Assembly: GCA_009377395.1 (NCBI GenBank) | Contig: WHUB01000015.1 | Coordinates: 1-64,000 of the forward strand | From: Actinophytocola sp. | GTDB lineage: Bacteria; Actinomycetota; Actinomycetes; Mycobacteriales; Pseudonocardiaceae | DNA length: 64,000 nucleotides | Reading direction: 5' to 3' | Part shown: in pieces, positions 1 to 11,433 of the stretch | Layout: every line of letters begins with the position of its first letter | How positions within the stretch are numbered: the first letter of the stretch is position 1 | The notes under the pieces: generated by a model | Seen by the model: the letters and a program-made list of their open reading frames with translations, nothing else | Databases searched by the model: none | What the model was told of the DNA's origin: nothing | Made by a program: the position numbers and the translations under genes

Positions 1-798
1 CCCGCCCTGGGCGAGCGCGGCCAGCCAGACCAGCACGTAGCGACGCGTGAACCGGGCAGCCGCCGGTCCTCGCCACAGCGTGACGCCGAGCAACACCAGC
101 ACACCGAGGAACGCGACCAGCAGCGCGCCGTGCAGCTTCGCCAGCACCTCGATCGGCGCGCCGAGCCGGGGTGTCTCGGGGTCACCGCCGTGCGGTCCCG
201 CGGCGGTGACCAGCGTGCCCGCGACCAGCACCGCGGCCAGCGTCGCGACAAGCAGCATGAGCAGCCTGCGCTGCGGCCACGACAGCAGCCACCGGGGCCG
301 CTCGTCACCCTCGCCGAACGCGTGCAGCAGCACCACGGCCAGCCACACCAGCAGCGTCGACACCAGGAAGTGCACCGCGACGGTCCACCACAACAGCTCG
401 GTGAGCACCGTGATGCCACCGATCCCGGCCTGCAACACGACCCCGGCAGGCATGGCGGCGGCGAGCAGCACCAGCCGTCCGCGCTCGGGGTGGGCGGCCT
501 TGACCCGCAGCGCGGCGAGCAGGCACAGCCCGGCGACGAACACGACGACGCCGGTGAACATCCGATTGGTGAACTCGATCCACTGGTGCAGCGTCTCGTA
601 TTCCGGATGCTGCACCGGGAACATCGTCCCCAGATGACACTGCGGCCAGGTCGGGCAGCCGAGGCCGGACCCGGTCACCCGGACAATGGACCCGCTCACG
701 CCGATACCGGCCTGGGTGATGACGGCCGCGATCGCGATCAGCCGCTGCGTCGCCACCGACGGGTAGGGCAGCCGCGCTACCAGGGACCTCCACTGCAC
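1..798 (-). CDS. ctaA: Heme A synthase (CtaA/COX15 family), C-terminus truncated by window edge
   Basis: Reading the minus strand from about GTG 798 gives WVQWRSLVARLPYPSVATQRLIAIAAVITQAGIGVSGSIVRVTGSGLGCPTWPQCHLGTMFPVQHPEYETLHQWIEFTNR, a CtaA-like multi-TM signature. Start is approximate. Confidence 0.85.
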   Translation of the reverse strand, partial: MQWRSLVARLPYPSVATQRLIAIAAVITQAGIGVSGSIVRVTGSGLGCPTWPQCHLGTMFPVQHPEYETLHQWIEFTNRMFTGVVVFVAGLCLLAALRVKAAHPERGRLVLLAAAMPAGVVLQAGIGGITVLTELLWWTVAVHFLVSTLLVWLAVVLLHAFGEGDERPRWLLSWPQRRLLMLLVATLAAVLVAGTLVTAAGPHGGDPETPRLGAPIEVLAKLHGALLVAFLGVLVLLGVTLWRGPAAARFTRRYVLVWLAALAQGG

Positions 799-869
799 CC
801 ATCGATGGTATGAGGCGCCGTCACCGCGCGGCGGTGCGGGGTCACCCGGGGTGGCCGGGGCCACGCGGG

Positions 870-1682
870 TCAGGACAGCTTCGTCGTCCTGGTGGCCAGC
901 GCCGCCGCACCGACACCCCACACGGCGAGCACACCGAGCTGCGACCACGCCGTCGTCCCGTCGACGAACACCGCGCGCAGCCCCTCGGCGAGCGCACCGG
1001 ACGGCAGCAGCCGCACCACGACGGCGAGACCGTCCGGCAGCGCTGTCGGAGCGAGCAGGATGCCGCCCGCGCCCAGCAGCACGAACCACACGATGTTGGC
1101 CAGCGCCAGCACGATCTCCGCCCGCAGCGCGCCGCCGAGCAGCACGCCGAGCGCGCCGAACGAGATGGTGCCGACCACCAGCAACAGCACCGCCATCGGC
1201 AGCGCGGCCAGCCGGGGCTGCCAGCCGAGCAGCGCCGCGATCCCGCCGAGCGCCAGCACCTGCACCACGACCACTACCAGTGCCGACATGATCCGGCCGG
1301 TCACCAGCGTCCACCGGGGCAGCGCGGTCGCGGAGAGCCGTTTGAGCGCGCCGTACCGGCGGTCGAAGCCCAGCGAGATCGCCTGCCCGGTGAAGGCGGA
1401 CGACATCACAGCGAGCGCGAGGATGCGCGGCGTCACCCAGTCCACTTTGGACACCGGATCGCCGGGCCCGGTGGTGAGCTCGCCCATGGGGATGACGTCG
1501 AGCACCGTCAGACCGACCAGCAGCGCGAGCGGAATCAGCAGCGTCAGCAGGATCTGCTCGCCGTGCCGCAGCGTCAGCAGCGTCTCGATGCGCGCGTAGG
1601 TCACCAGCATCCGGCCGGTGTTGCCGCGCCCGGGCGCCGGGGTGAACGTGCCCGGCGCGAAGCGCGGTGCGGTATCGGTCAT
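870..1682 (-). CDS. ABC-2 type transporter permease
   Basis: MTDTAPRFAPGTFTPAPGRGNTGRMLVTYARIETLLTLRHGEQ... with several hydrophobic segments; overlaps the downstream end of an ATPase gene. Start set at ATG 1682 inside the longer listed ORF. Confidence 0.85.
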   Translation of the reverse strand: MTDTAPRFAPGTFTPAPGRGNTGRMLVTYARIETLLTLRHGEQILLTLLIPLALLVGLTVLDVIPMGELTTGPGDPVSKVDWVTPRILALAVMSSAFTGQAISLGFDRRYGALKRLSATALPRWTLVTGRIMSALVVVVVQVLALGGIAALLGWQPRLAALPMAVLLLVVGTISFGALGVLLGGALRAEIVLALANIVWFVLLGAGGILLAPTALPDGLAVVVRLLPSGALAEGLRAVFVDGTTAWSQLGVLAVWGVGAAALATRTTKLS

Positions 1683-2647
1683 GTCCGCAGCTCCCGTCCG
1701 GTCAGCTCGAGGAAGACGTCCTCCAGATCGCGCTTGCCGACGTGCAACTGCTCTGCCAGCACGCCCTGCTGCGCGCACCACGCCGTGACGGCCGAGATCA
1801 CTTGCGGGTCGGCGGTGCCGTCGACGTGGTAGCTGCCCGGCGACGTCTCGTGCACCGCGTAGCCCTCCGGCAGGGCCGCCGTGAGCAGCCCGGTGTCCAG
1901 TCCGGCCCGCGCGCGGAAGCGCACCTGGGTGTTCTCCGCGCCGCCGTCGGTCAGCGCGGCAGGCGAGCCGGAGGCGACGATCCTGCCGTGGTCGATGATC
2001 ACCACGTGGTCGGCGAGGGTCTCGGCCTCCTCCATGAGGTGCGTGGTCAGCAGCACGCTCACACCGTCGGCGCGCAGCGCGCCGAGCAGCTCCCACACCA
2101 GACGCCGCGCCTGCGGGTCCATGCCCGCCGTCGGCTCGTCGAGGAACACAAGCTCGGGCCGAGTGATGATGGCGCAGGCGAGCGACAGCCGCTGCTGCTG
2201 GCCGCCGGAGAGCCGCTTGAACGGCGTCCGCCCGCAGGAGCTGAGCCCCAGGACGTCGAGCAGCCAGTCGGCGTCGAGCGGGTTCGCCGCGCAGCTCGCG
2301 ACCAGCCGCAGCATCTCGGCACAGCCGATGCCCGGATAGGCGCCGCCGCCCTGCGGCATCACGCCGATCAGCGGACGCAGCGCCGAGCCGGCGGCGATCG
2401 GGTCGAGCCCGAGCACCCGGACGCTGCCCGCGTCCGGCCGCAGAAAGCCCTCGCACAGCTCCACGGTGGTGGTCTTGCCCGCCCCGTTCGGCCCGAGCAG
2501 CGCGAGCAGCTGGCCGCGCGGCATGTGCAGGTCGATGCCGTCGACGGCGGTGGTGGCACCGAAACGTTTGGTCAGTCCCGTGATGTCGAGCGCGGGCGCC
2601 GTGGCCTCGCTGTCGGTGCGCTGGGGGGACTCACTCACGACTGTCAA
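1679..2647 (-). CDS. ABC transporter ATP-binding protein
   Basis: Walker A GPNGAGKTTT, signature LSGGQQQR, Walker B LVFLDEP. Confidence 0.95.
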   Translation of the reverse strand: MTVVSESPQRTDSEATAPALDITGLTKRFGATTAVDGIDLHMPRGQLLALLGPNGAGKTTTVELCEGFLRPDAGSVRVLGLDPIAAGSALRPLIGVMPQGGGAYPGIGCAEMLRLVASCAANPLDADWLLDVLGLSSCGRTPFKRLSGGQQQRLSLACAIITRPELVFLDEPTAGMDPQARRLVWELLGALRADGVSVLLTTHLMEEAETLADHVVIIDHGRIVASGSPAALTDGGAENTQVRFRARAGLDTGLLTAALPEGYAVHETSPGSYHVDGTADPQVISAVTAWCAQQGVLAEQLHVGKRDLEDVFLELTGRELRT

Positions 2648-4262
2648 GGGTAAGACTCCCTGGGATCGCGGCCGTCGCCGGTTCCCGCTGCGGCACCGTG
2701 CGCCACACGACCAGCAGCGCCACGACGGTGACGACGAGGGCGGCGAGATACGCCTGCGGCAGCACGAAGCTCCGGCCGTCGAACGGGCTGCCGGTGGGCG
2801 GGACGACGACGGCGAGCAGCGCGCTACCGATGGTGGCCGCCACCCGGAACCGGGACGTGCCCGCCGCGGCGGCCAGCGGGATGACGGCCCACAGCATCCA
2901 CCACGGGTGCAGCGCCACGTGCAGGCCCATGACCGCCGCCATCGCCACGCCGAGCCCGATGATCGGCCGCAGCCGCCAGCGGAAGCTGCGCCACAGCAGG
3001 TGCAGCGTGATCACGGCGGCGATCAGCAGCCCGAGCAGGCTGAGGATGTCCATGATGGCGTGGGTGTGCACGCCGAGTCCGAACAGGATGCCGAGCCCGC
3101 CGGTGAAGTAGCCGAGCAGCGTGGCGGGCGAGATCAGGGTGTGGGACATGCCCGGTGTGTCGAGCGTGCCGATCCAGCCGAACCCGAGCCCGGTGCCGAG
3201 GCACACCGCGGTCATCACCGTGACGAAGACGGCGGTCAGCCCGAGCGCGGCGAGCAGCAGGTCGGAGAACCTGCCGCGCCAGCGGCGCGCGATCATCACG
3301 CCGAAGAAGCCGAGCGCGAGCATGGCGTTGATCTTGACGGCGGCCCCGAGTGTCATCACCGTCGCGCCGAGCACGATGTAGCGCAGCTCGCCCGGCGCCA
3401 GCGGCGGCGTCGAGTCGCCGTTGACCCGGATCGGCAGCCTGCGCAACCCGAGCTCGAGTCCCGCCATCATCAGCCCGATGCCGAGCGCCTCGTTGTGCGC
3501 GCCCGCGACCAGGTGGAAGATCAGCAGCGGGTTGAGCCCGCCGAGCCACAGCGCCGTCGTCGGCTCCACGCCGAACCGCCGTGCCAGCCGGGGCAGCGAC
3601 CACATGATCAGCGTGACGCCGATGAGCGCGATGGCCCGTTGCAGCATCACGCCGAGCACGATGTGGTTGCCCGCGATGCCCGAGATCCAGCTGCCCAGCT
3701 CGAGGAACAATGGCCCGTAGGGGGCGGGCGTCTCGCGCCAGACGTTCGACACGCCCATGGTCAGCGGGTCGCCGACGCCGAGCGCCTGGGCGGGGCCGAG
3801 CGAGTACGGGTCGAGGCCGCGGTGCACGATCTCGCTCTGCGCGAGATAGCTGTAGACGTCGCGGGAGAACAGCGGCGGGATGATCACCAGCGGCGCCAGC
3901 CACATCACCGCGGTGCGGATCGTCTGCGCCCGCGTCGCCATCCGCGCCCGGCCCGGGCGCGCGTAGCGGCCGTAGAGCAGCCACGCGAGGACCATCAGCA
4001 GCATGCCCGCCACCGCGATCGCCAGCGACACCGTCGTCAGCCGGGTGAACAGCCCGAGCACCGGGATGTTGTAGGCCGGGTTGACGACCGGCACCGCGCC
4101 CGCGCCGAGCGAGCCGATCGCGAGGAACAGCGCCCCGAGGACGCCGAGCCTGCGGACGGTGGTGACGGCGCGTAGTTCGGCGGCGTCCAACGGGCCGGGA
4201 GCCGGATCCGCGAGCCAGGGCAAGGACATCCCTGCCTGGGGTTCTCGCTCGCCGACCGCCAC
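2631..4262 (-). CDS. mptB: Polyprenol-phosphomannose-dependent alpha-1,6-mannosyltransferase-like membrane protein (MptB family)
   Basis: Multi-TM GT-C-like protein, next to a sufR-sufB operon as in mycobacteria (Rv1459c/Rv1460 arrangement). Symbol by similarity and synteny. Confidence 0.75.
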   Translation of the reverse strand: MAVGEREPQAGMSLPWLADPAPGPLDAAELRAVTTVRRLGVLGALFLAIGSLGAGAVPVVNPAYNIPVLGLFTRLTTVSLAIAVAGMLLMVLAWLLYGRYARPGRARMATRAQTIRTAVMWLAPLVIIPPLFSRDVYSYLAQSEIVHRGLDPYSLGPAQALGVGDPLTMGVSNVWRETPAPYGPLFLELGSWISGIAGNHIVLGVMLQRAIALIGVTLIMWSLPRLARRFGVEPTTALWLGGLNPLLIFHLVAGAHNEALGIGLMMAGLELGLRRLPIRVNGDSTPPLAPGELRYIVLGATVMTLGAAVKINAMLALGFFGVMIARRWRGRFSDLLLAALGLTAVFVTVMTAVCLGTGLGFGWIGTLDTPGMSHTLISPATLLGYFTGGLGILFGLGVHTHAIMDILSLLGLLIAAVITLHLLWRSFRWRLRPIIGLGVAMAAVMGLHVALHPWWMLWAVIPLAAAAGTSRFRVAATIGSALLAVVVPPTGSPFDGRSFVLPQAYLAALVVTVVALLVVWRTVPQREPATAAIPGSLTLDSRE

Positions 4263-4384
4263 AACGCAGAGAGTATCGAGGCGCTGGCGCGGTGTTGCCG
4301 TCGCATCGCCGGACGTGCCGGGGCGCGCGGTGAGCTATGTCACCCCGCCTACCGGGGTCTTTGCGACCAGCCGCTAAATACGAC

Positions 4385-4399
4385 ACACTTGTGTTGTGA
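4385..4399. promoter_or_regulatory. Candidate SufR operator ACACT-N5-TGTGA overlapping the sufR start codon
   Basis: Sequence ACACT TGTGT TGTGA directly seen; matches the motif I recall for M. tuberculosis SufR. Confidence 0.55.
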
Positions 4400-5205
4400 A
4401 AAAGACCGGGAGCACCGACGTGGTGATGACAGGTGGCGGCCAGCACGGCCGCGACCTGGGCATGCCCAGTGTCCCGGGACAGGCCGGACAGGAGGGCCGG
4501 ACGCGGCACGAGGTCGCCCGGCTGCTGCTGGAGCGAGGCCCGATCACGGCCGCCGCGGTCGCCGCGCAGCTCGGCATCAGCCCCACCGCGGTGCGCAGGC
4601 ATCTCGATGCGCTGCACGCCGACGGGGAGGCCGAGACACGGGACGCGTCGAGCCGGGGTCGCCGAGGCCGGGGACGGCCGGCGAAGTCGTTCCTGCTCAC
4701 CGACTCGGGCAGGGCACGCTTCGGCCACGCCTACGACGATCTCGCCGTCTCCGCCATCCGTTTCCTCGCCGAGCACGGCGGCAAAGACGCCATCCGCGCG
4801 TTCGCCGAGCACCGGGTCGCGGCCCTCGTCGGCCCGCACCGCGAGGCGATCCTGGGCGTCTCGGACCCGGAGGAGCGGGCCCTCGCCCTCGCCGCGGCGC
4901 TGACGCGGGAGGGTTACGCTGCGTCGACCCAGCGGATCGCCGGGAGCGGCCAGCGCGAGCCGATGGCTGGCGCCAGCGCGCAGCTGTGCCAGCATCACTG
5001 TCCGGTCGCTCACGTTGCCGCTGAGTTTCCGCAGCTGTGCGAGGCGGAGACGGCGGCGTTCGCCGAGCTGCTCGGCACGCATGTGCAGCGGCTGGCGACC
5101 ATCGCACGTGGCGACGCCGCGTGCACCACACACGTGCCCACGGATGTGCAGAATCCTCCGAGGGACGACACAGCAGGATCCACGAAGAAAGGGATGCCCG
5201 CATGA
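4396..5205 (+). CDS. sufR: Fe-S-binding winged-helix transcriptional regulator SufR
   Basis: N-terminal wHTH ([19 protein letters not shown]) plus C-terminal Cys cluster ([18 protein letters not shown]); immediately upstream of sufB. Confidence 0.9.
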   Translation: MKKTGSTDVVMTGGGQHGRDLGMPSVPGQAGQEGRTRHEVARLLLERGPITAAAVAAQLGISPTAVRRHLDALHADGEAETRDASSRGRRGRGRPAKSFLLTDSGRARFGHAYDDLAVSAIRFLAEHGGKDAIRAFAEHRVAALVGPHREAILGVSDPEERALALAAALTREGYAASTQRIAGSGQREPMAGASAQLCQHHCPVAHVAAEFPQLCEAETAAFAELLGTHVQRLATIARGDAACTTHVPTDVQNPPRDDTAGSTKKGMPA

Positions 5206-6668
5206 CTGCCGCTGCAGAGCAGCGCACCCCCACCACGGTGCCGACGAAGCCTGGGGAGCAGCTCTCCCAGGAAGAGACCATTGCCTCGCTCGGGAATTAT
5301 GAGTACGGCTGGGCCGACAGCGACGTCGCGGGCGCCAGCGCGAAGCGTGGCCTCAACGAGGAGATCGTCCGCGACATCTCGGCCAAGAAGGACGAGCCGG
5401 AGTGGATGCTCGAGCAGCGCCTGAAGGGCCTGAAGCTGTTCGAGCGCAAGCCGATGCCGAACTGGGGCGCCGACCTGTCCGGCATCGACTTCGACAACAT
5501 CAAGTACTTCGTGCGGTCCACCGAGAAGCAGGCCCAGAGCTGGGAAGACCTGCCCGAGGACATCAAGGCCACCTACGACAAGCTCGGTATCCCAGAGGCG
5601 GAGAAGCAGCGCCTCGTCGCCGGTGTCGCCGCGCAGTACGAGTCCGAGGTCGTCTACCACAAGATCCGTGAAGACCTGGAAGAGCAGGGCGTGCTCTTCC
5701 TCGACACCGACACCGCGCTGCGCGAGCACCCCGAGATCTTCGAGGAGTACTTCGGCTCGGTCATCCCCGCAGGGGACAACAAATTCTCCGCGCTGAACAC
5801 CGCGGTGTGGTCCGGTGGCTCGTTCATCTACGTGCCGAAGGGCGTGCACGTCGACATCCCGCTGCAGGCCTACTTCAGGATCAACACCGAGAACATGGGT
5901 CAGTTCGAGCGGACGCTGATCATCGTCGACGAGGACGCCTACGTGCACTACGTCGAGGGCTGCACCGCGCCGATCTACCAGTCGGACTCGCTGCACTCCG
6001 CCGTTGTCGAGATCATCGTGAAGAAGGGCGCCCGGTGCCGCTACACGACGATCCAGAACTGGTCGAACAACGTCTACAACCTGGTCACCAAGCGGGCGCG
6101 CGCCGAAGAGGGCGCGACCATGGAGTGGATCGACGGCAACATCGGCTCCAAGGTCACCATGAAGTACCCGTCGGTGTTCCTGACCGGCGAGCACGCCAAG
6201 GGCGAGGTGCTCTCGGTCGCGTTCGCCGGCGAGGGCCAGCACACCGACGCCGGTGCCAAGATGGAGCACCTCGCGCCGTACACATCGTCGACGATCATGT
6301 CGAAGTCGGTGGCGCGCGGCGGTGGCCGCACCTCGTACCGGGGCCTGGTCAAGGTCGCCAAGCGGGCGCATCACTCGAAGTCCAATGTGGTGTGTGACGC
6401 GCTGCTGGTCGACACGATCTCGCGGTCGGACACGTACCCGTACGTCGACATCCGCAACGACGACGTGTCGATGGGTCACGAGGCCACCGTGTCCAAGGTC
6501 AGCGAGGACCAGCTGTTCTACCTGATGTCGCGTGGCCTGGCCGAGGAAGAGGCCATGGCGATGATCGTGCGTGGCTTCGTCGAGCCGATCGCCCGCGAGC
6601 TGCCGATGGAGTACGCGCTCGAGCTCAACCGCCTGATCGAACTGCAGATGGAAGGAGCCGTTGGGTGA
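5202..6668 (+). CDS. sufB: Fe-S cluster assembly protein SufB (no intein)
   Basis: [12 protein letters not shown]...[18 protein letters not shown]...; ATG 5202 overlaps the sufR stop (ATGA). Listed ORF start at 5037 is too long. Confidence 0.95.
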   Translation: MTAAAEQRTPTTVPTKPGEQLSQEETIASLGNYEYGWADSDVAGASAKRGLNEEIVRDISAKKDEPEWMLEQRLKGLKLFERKPMPNWGADLSGIDFDNIKYFVRSTEKQAQSWEDLPEDIKATYDKLGIPEAEKQRLVAGVAAQYESEVVYHKIREDLEEQGVLFLDTDTALREHPEIFEEYFGSVIPAGDNKFSALNTAVWSGGSFIYVPKGVHVDIPLQAYFRINTENMGQFERTLIIVDEDAYVHYVEGCTAPIYQSDSLHSAVVEIIVKKGARCRYTTIQNWSNNVYNLVTKRARAEEGATMEWIDGNIGSKVTMKYPSVFLTGEHAKGEVLSVAFAGEGQHTDAGAKMEHLAPYTSSTIMSKSVARGGGRTSYRGLVKVAKRAHHSKSNVVCDALLVDTISRSDTYPYVDIRNDDVSMGHEATVSKVSEDQLFYLMSRGLAEEEAMAMIVRGFVEPIARELPMEYALELNRLIELQMEGAVG

Positions 6669-7846
6669 CGGTGGCTGAGAACAACGTCGCTACCGCTGCG
6701 GAGGCCGTCATTCCGGCGGCCTCCCGTGCCGAGCGGTTCACCGGCTACGACGTCGAGGCATTCGAGGTGCCGGGTGGCCGGGAGGAGAACTGGCGCTTCA
6801 CGCCGATGAAGCGGCTGCGCGGCCTGCACAACGGCACCGCCGTCGCCGACGGCGCCGTGACGGTGGACGTCGACGCCACCACCGACGTCAAGGTCGAGGT
6901 GGTCGGCCGCGAGGACGAGCGTCTCGGCATCGCGGGCGCGCCGAGCGATCGGGTGTCCGCGCAGGCGTACTCGTCGTTCACCGAGGCCACCGTGGTCACC
7001 GTGCCCGCCGACACCAAGCCGGAGAAGTCCACGCTGGTACGGGTCACCGGCCCCGGCGAGGGCAAGACCGCCTACGGCCACCTGCAGCTGCGGGTCGAGG
7101 CGTTCGGCAACGCCTCGATCGTGCTCGACCACGTCGGGTCGGGCACCTATGCCGACAACGTGGAGTTCGTCGTCGGCGAGGGCGCGAAGCTGACCGTGGT
7201 ATCGGTGCAGGACTGGGCCGACGACGCGGTGCACGTCTCCGAGCAGCACCTCTGGCTCGGCAAGGACGCCACACTCAAGCACACCGTCGTCACGCTCGGC
7301 GGCGACCTGGTGCGGGTCTCACCGACCGCGCGCTTCGCCGAGGCCGGTGGTGACGTCGAGATGCTCGGGCTGTACTTCGCCGACGCGGGCCAGCACCAGG
7401 AGCACCGGCTGTTCGTCGACCACGCGGTGCCGCACTGCCGCTCCAACGTGATGTACAAGGGCGCGCTGCAGGGCGACGGCGCCCGTTCGGTGTGGATCGG
7501 CGACGTGCTGATCCGAGCCGCCGCCGAGGCGACCGAGACATACGAGCTGAACCGCAACCTGGTGCTGACCGAGGGTGCCCGCGCCGACTCGGTGCCGAAC
7601 CTGGAGATCGAGACCGGTGAGATCGAGGGCGCCGGGCACGCCAGCGCGACCGGCCGGTTCGACGACGAGCAGCTGTTCTACCTCCAGTCGCGCGGCATCG
7701 CGGAGGACCAGGCGCGGCGGCTCGTCGTGCGCGGGTTCTTCCACGAGATCCTGATGAAGATCGACGTCCCCGAGGTGCGCGAGCGGCTCGAGGCGGCCAT
7801 CGAGGCCGAGCTCGAAGCCATCGAAACCGAGACTGCCACGGCCTGA
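6665..7846 (+). CDS. sufD: Fe-S cluster assembly protein SufD
   Basis: SufBD C-terminal motif [31 protein letters not shown]; follows sufB with 4-nt overlap. Confidence 0.95.
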   Translation: MTVAENNVATAAEAVIPAASRAERFTGYDVEAFEVPGGREENWRFTPMKRLRGLHNGTAVADGAVTVDVDATTDVKVEVVGREDERLGIAGAPSDRVSAQAYSSFTEATVVTVPADTKPEKSTLVRVTGPGEGKTAYGHLQLRVEAFGNASIVLDHVGSGTYADNVEFVVGEGAKLTVVSVQDWADDAVHVSEQHLWLGKDATLKHTVVTLGGDLVRVSPTARFAEAGGDVEMLGLYFADAGQHQEHRLFVDHAVPHCRSNVMYKGALQGDGARSVWIGDVLIRAAAEATETYELNRNLVLTEGARADSVPNLEIETGEIEGAGHASATGRFDDEQLFYLQSRGIAEDQARRLVVRGFFHEILMKIDVPEVRERLEAAIEAELEAIETETATA

Positions 7847-7880
7847 GGCCACCACCACGAAGTAAGGACCACAGACGAAC

Positions 7881-8651
7881 ATGGCCACACTGGAAATCAA
7901 GGACCTGCACGCCAGCGTCACCACCGACGAGGGCGCCAAGGAGATCCTCAAGGGCGTCAACCTGACCGTGAACTCGGGCGAGATCCACGCGATCATGGGC
8001 CCGAACGGCTCCGGCAAGTCGACGCTGTCCTACGCCATCGCCGGTCACCCCAAGTACCACGTGACCTCGGGCGAGGTGCTGCTCGACGGCGAGAACGTGC
8101 TCGAAATGAGCGTGGACGAGCGCGCCCGCGCCGGGCTGTTCCTCGCCATGCAGTACCCGGTCGAGGTGCCCGGCGTGTCGATGTCGAACTTCCTGCGCAC
8201 CGCCGCGACCGCGGTGCGCGGCGACGCGCCGAAGTTGCGCCACTGGGTCAAGGAAGTCAAGGACGAGATGACGAAGCTGGAGATCTCCGGCGAGTTCGCC
8301 GACCGCAGCGTGAACGAGGGCTTCTCCGGCGGTGAGAAGAAGCGGCACGAGATCCTTCAGATGGCGCTGCTCAAACCGAAGTTCGCCGTGCTCGACGAGA
8401 CCGACTCCGGCCTCGACGTCGACGCGCTGCGGGTGGTCTCGCAGTCGGTCAACGAGGTCGCCGAGGCCACCGACATCGGCGTCATGCTGATCACGCACTA
8501 CACCCGGATCCTCAAGCACATCCAGCCGGACGTGGTGCACGTCTTCGCCGGCGGCAAGATCGTCGAGTCCGGGGGCAAGGACCTCGCCGACGATCTCGAG
8601 GAGAACGGCTACGTCAAGTACATCGGCAAGCCAGAGCCCGCGAAGCTCTGA
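7881..8651 (+). CDS. sufC: Fe-S cluster assembly ATPase SufC
   Basis: MGPNGSGKSTLSYAIAGH, FSGGEKKRHEILQ, LDETDSGLDVDALR. Confidence 0.97.
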   Translation: MATLEIKDLHASVTTDEGAKEILKGVNLTVNSGEIHAIMGPNGSGKSTLSYAIAGHPKYHVTSGEVLLDGENVLEMSVDERARAGLFLAMQYPVEVPGVSMSNFLRTAATAVRGDAPKLRHWVKEVKDEMTKLEISGEFADRSVNEGFSGGEKKRHEILQMALLKPKFAVLDETDSGLDVDALRVVSQSVNEVAEATDIGVMLITHYTRILKHIQPDVVHVFAGGKIVESGGKDLADDLEENGYVKYIGKPEPAKL

Positions 8652-9980
<1,329 letters not shown>

Positions 9981-9982
9981 GC

Positions 9983-10447
9983 ATGCAGCTGGAAAGCATG
10001 TACCAGGACATCATCCTGGACCACTACAAGCGCCCGCACGGCCGCGGCCTGCGGGAGCCGTTCGAGGGTGAGTCGTTCCAGGTCAACCCGACCTGCGGCG
10101 ACGAGGTCACGCTGCGGGTGCACGTCGACGGCGACACGATCAAGGACGTCTCCTACGACGGGCAGGGCTGTTCGATCAGCCAGGCCGCGGTGTCGGTGCT
10201 CAACGACCTCGTCGTCGGCAACACGGTGGACGAGGCGATGACCACGATGAACGCGTTCGTCGAACTGATGCAGGGACGCGGCACGGTCGAGCCGGACGAG
10301 GATGTGCTCGACGACGGCATCGCGTTCGCCGGGGTGGCCAAGTACCCTGCCAGGGTGAAATGCGCGCTGCTCGGGTGGATGGCCTTGAAGGCCGCGCTCG
10401 CCGATGCCGGGGTGGCAGGAGCCGCACAGGGAGTTGAGGTTCAGTGA
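9983..10447 (+). CDS. sufU: SufU-type Fe-S scaffold/zinc-dependent sulfurtransferase
   Basis: MYQDIILDHYKRPHGRG, NPTCGDEV, GQGCSISQAA. Confidence 0.95.
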   Translation: MQLESMYQDIILDHYKRPHGRGLREPFEGESFQVNPTCGDEVTLRVHVDGDTIKDVSYDGQGCSISQAAVSVLNDLVVGNTVDEAMTTMNAFVELMQGRGTVEPDEDVLDDGIAFAGVAKYPARVKCALLGWMALKAALADAGVAGAAQGVEVQ

Positions 10448-10860
10448 CAGAGGAACAGACCGAGACACCGCGACAGGACACCGACCCGCGCGCCGGGCGC
10501 ACTGCCGCCGACCTGCCGGAGCAGGCCGAGGCCTCGGGCGGCACCGCGGCGGTCGAGGACGTCGAGGAGGCCATGCGTGATGTGGTCGACCCCGAGCTCG
10601 GCATCAACGTGGTCGACCTCGGCTTGGTGTACGGCATCAGGGTCGCCGAGGACAACACCGCCACCATCGACATGACGCTGACTTCGGCGGCCTGTCCGCT
10701 GACCGACGTCATCGAGGACCAGACCCGCTCGGTGCTGCTCGGCGGCGACCGGGTAGTCGACGACTACACCATCAACTGGGTCTGGATGCCGCCGTGGGGC
10801 CCGGAGAAGATCACCGAGGACGGCCGCGAACAACTCCGCGCCCTCGGCTTCACGGTGTAG
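10444..10860 (+). CDS. Metal-sulfur cluster assembly factor (MIP18/DUF59, SufT-like)
   Basis: VEEAMRDVVDPELGINVVDLGLVYGI...LTSAACPLTDVIEDQ. Confidence 0.93.
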   Translation: MTEEQTETPRQDTDPRAGRTAADLPEQAEASGGTAAVEDVEEAMRDVVDPELGINVVDLGLVYGIRVAEDNTATIDMTLTSAACPLTDVIEDQTRSVLLGGDRVVDDYTINWVWMPPWGPEKITEDGREQLRALGFTV

Positions 10861-10873
10861 AACACGACGTCCT

Positions 10874-10914
10874 GAGTGTGGGACACGACGCCAACGGGGT
10901 CGTGTCCCACACTC
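10874..10914. repeat. Perfect 16-bp inverted repeat with 9-nt loop in the sufT/gvpK convergent gap
   Basis: GAGTGTGGGACACGAC (10874-10889) / GTCGTGTCCCACACTC (10899-10914). Confidence 0.9.
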
Positions 10915-10974
10915 GTGCCGCTGTGTCCCACGTTGACGCCGCCGTGTCCTGCGTTCGTGCCTGCGTGTTCTACA
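10902..10974 (+). repeat. Tandem 21-nt-unit repeat, locus 1
   Basis: GTGTCCCAC/GTGTCCCACG/GTGTCCTGCG/GTGTTCTACA unit starts at 10902, 10923, 10944 and 10965, exactly 21 nt apart. Confidence 0.8.
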
Positions 10975-11245
10975 GCAGGCGGCCGAGGGGTCCGAGGTCG
11001 ATGTTGAGGTCCTCCCGCTCGAGTGCGAAGTGGTCACACAGCTCGGTCATGCGCTCGTCGAGACGCAGCAGCGTCAGCCCGATCCGCTCGATCCGTTCCT
11101 CGCTGAGTTCCTCGTCCCCGTCGACCCGGCGGATCGCCTGCCGCTCCATCAGCTGACGCAACAGCTCGACGATCGTCAGCACGAGCGCGACCAGATCGCG
11201 TTCCAGGTTCTCCGGGTCGGTGTCCAGCCTTTCGGAAAGCGTCAT
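10970..11245 (-). CDS. gvpK: Gas vesicle protein GvpK
   Basis: DPENLERDLVALVLTIVELLRQLMERQAIRRVD... typical GvpK. Confidence 0.92.
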   Translation of the reverse strand: MTLSERLDTDPENLERDLVALVLTIVELLRQLMERQAIRRVDGDEELSEERIERIGLTLLRLDERMTELCDHFALEREDLNIDLGPLGRLL

Positions 11246-11433
11246 GGCGGGTCTCCCAGCATCGAGGTCACCAGCGCTCGCAGTGAGATATGCACGAGGT
11301 CGACGCCTTCGATCGACAGCGTGATGTCGCCGCTGATGACGACGCCGCCCGCCAGCACGCGGTCGAGCAGGTCGATCAACGCCACCGTCCTGGGCTCCGG
11401 GGCGTAGTCCGGTACGGACGCGACCTCGGTCAT
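11242..11433 (-). CDS. gvpS: Gas vesicle small structural protein (GvpA/J/S family)
   Basis: ALIDLLDRVLAGGVVISGDITLSIEGVDLVHISLRALV; lies between GvpK and GvpL. Confidence 0.8.
   Translation of the reverse strand: MTEVASVPDYAPEPRTVALIDLLDRVLAGGVVISGDITLSIEGVDLVHISLRALVTSMLGDPP

Noticed and set aside
130-4175. Long + strand ORFs (130-813, 810-1832, 1667-2653, 2466-4175)
   Set aside because: Antisense to ctaA, ABC transporter and mptB genes; compositions rich in R, H, Q, P typical of GC-rich antisense frames.
2824-5133. 769-aa minus ORF
   Set aside because: Out-of-frame read of mptB plus antisense of sufR; no coherent domain.
5202-6668. Possible SufB intein as in M. tuberculosis Rv1461
   Set aside because: Translation is continuous SufB of about 488 aa with no intein insertion.
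10902-10974. CRISPR array
   Set aside because: 21-nt units are contiguous with no spacers, units diverge from each other, and no cas genes are nearby.
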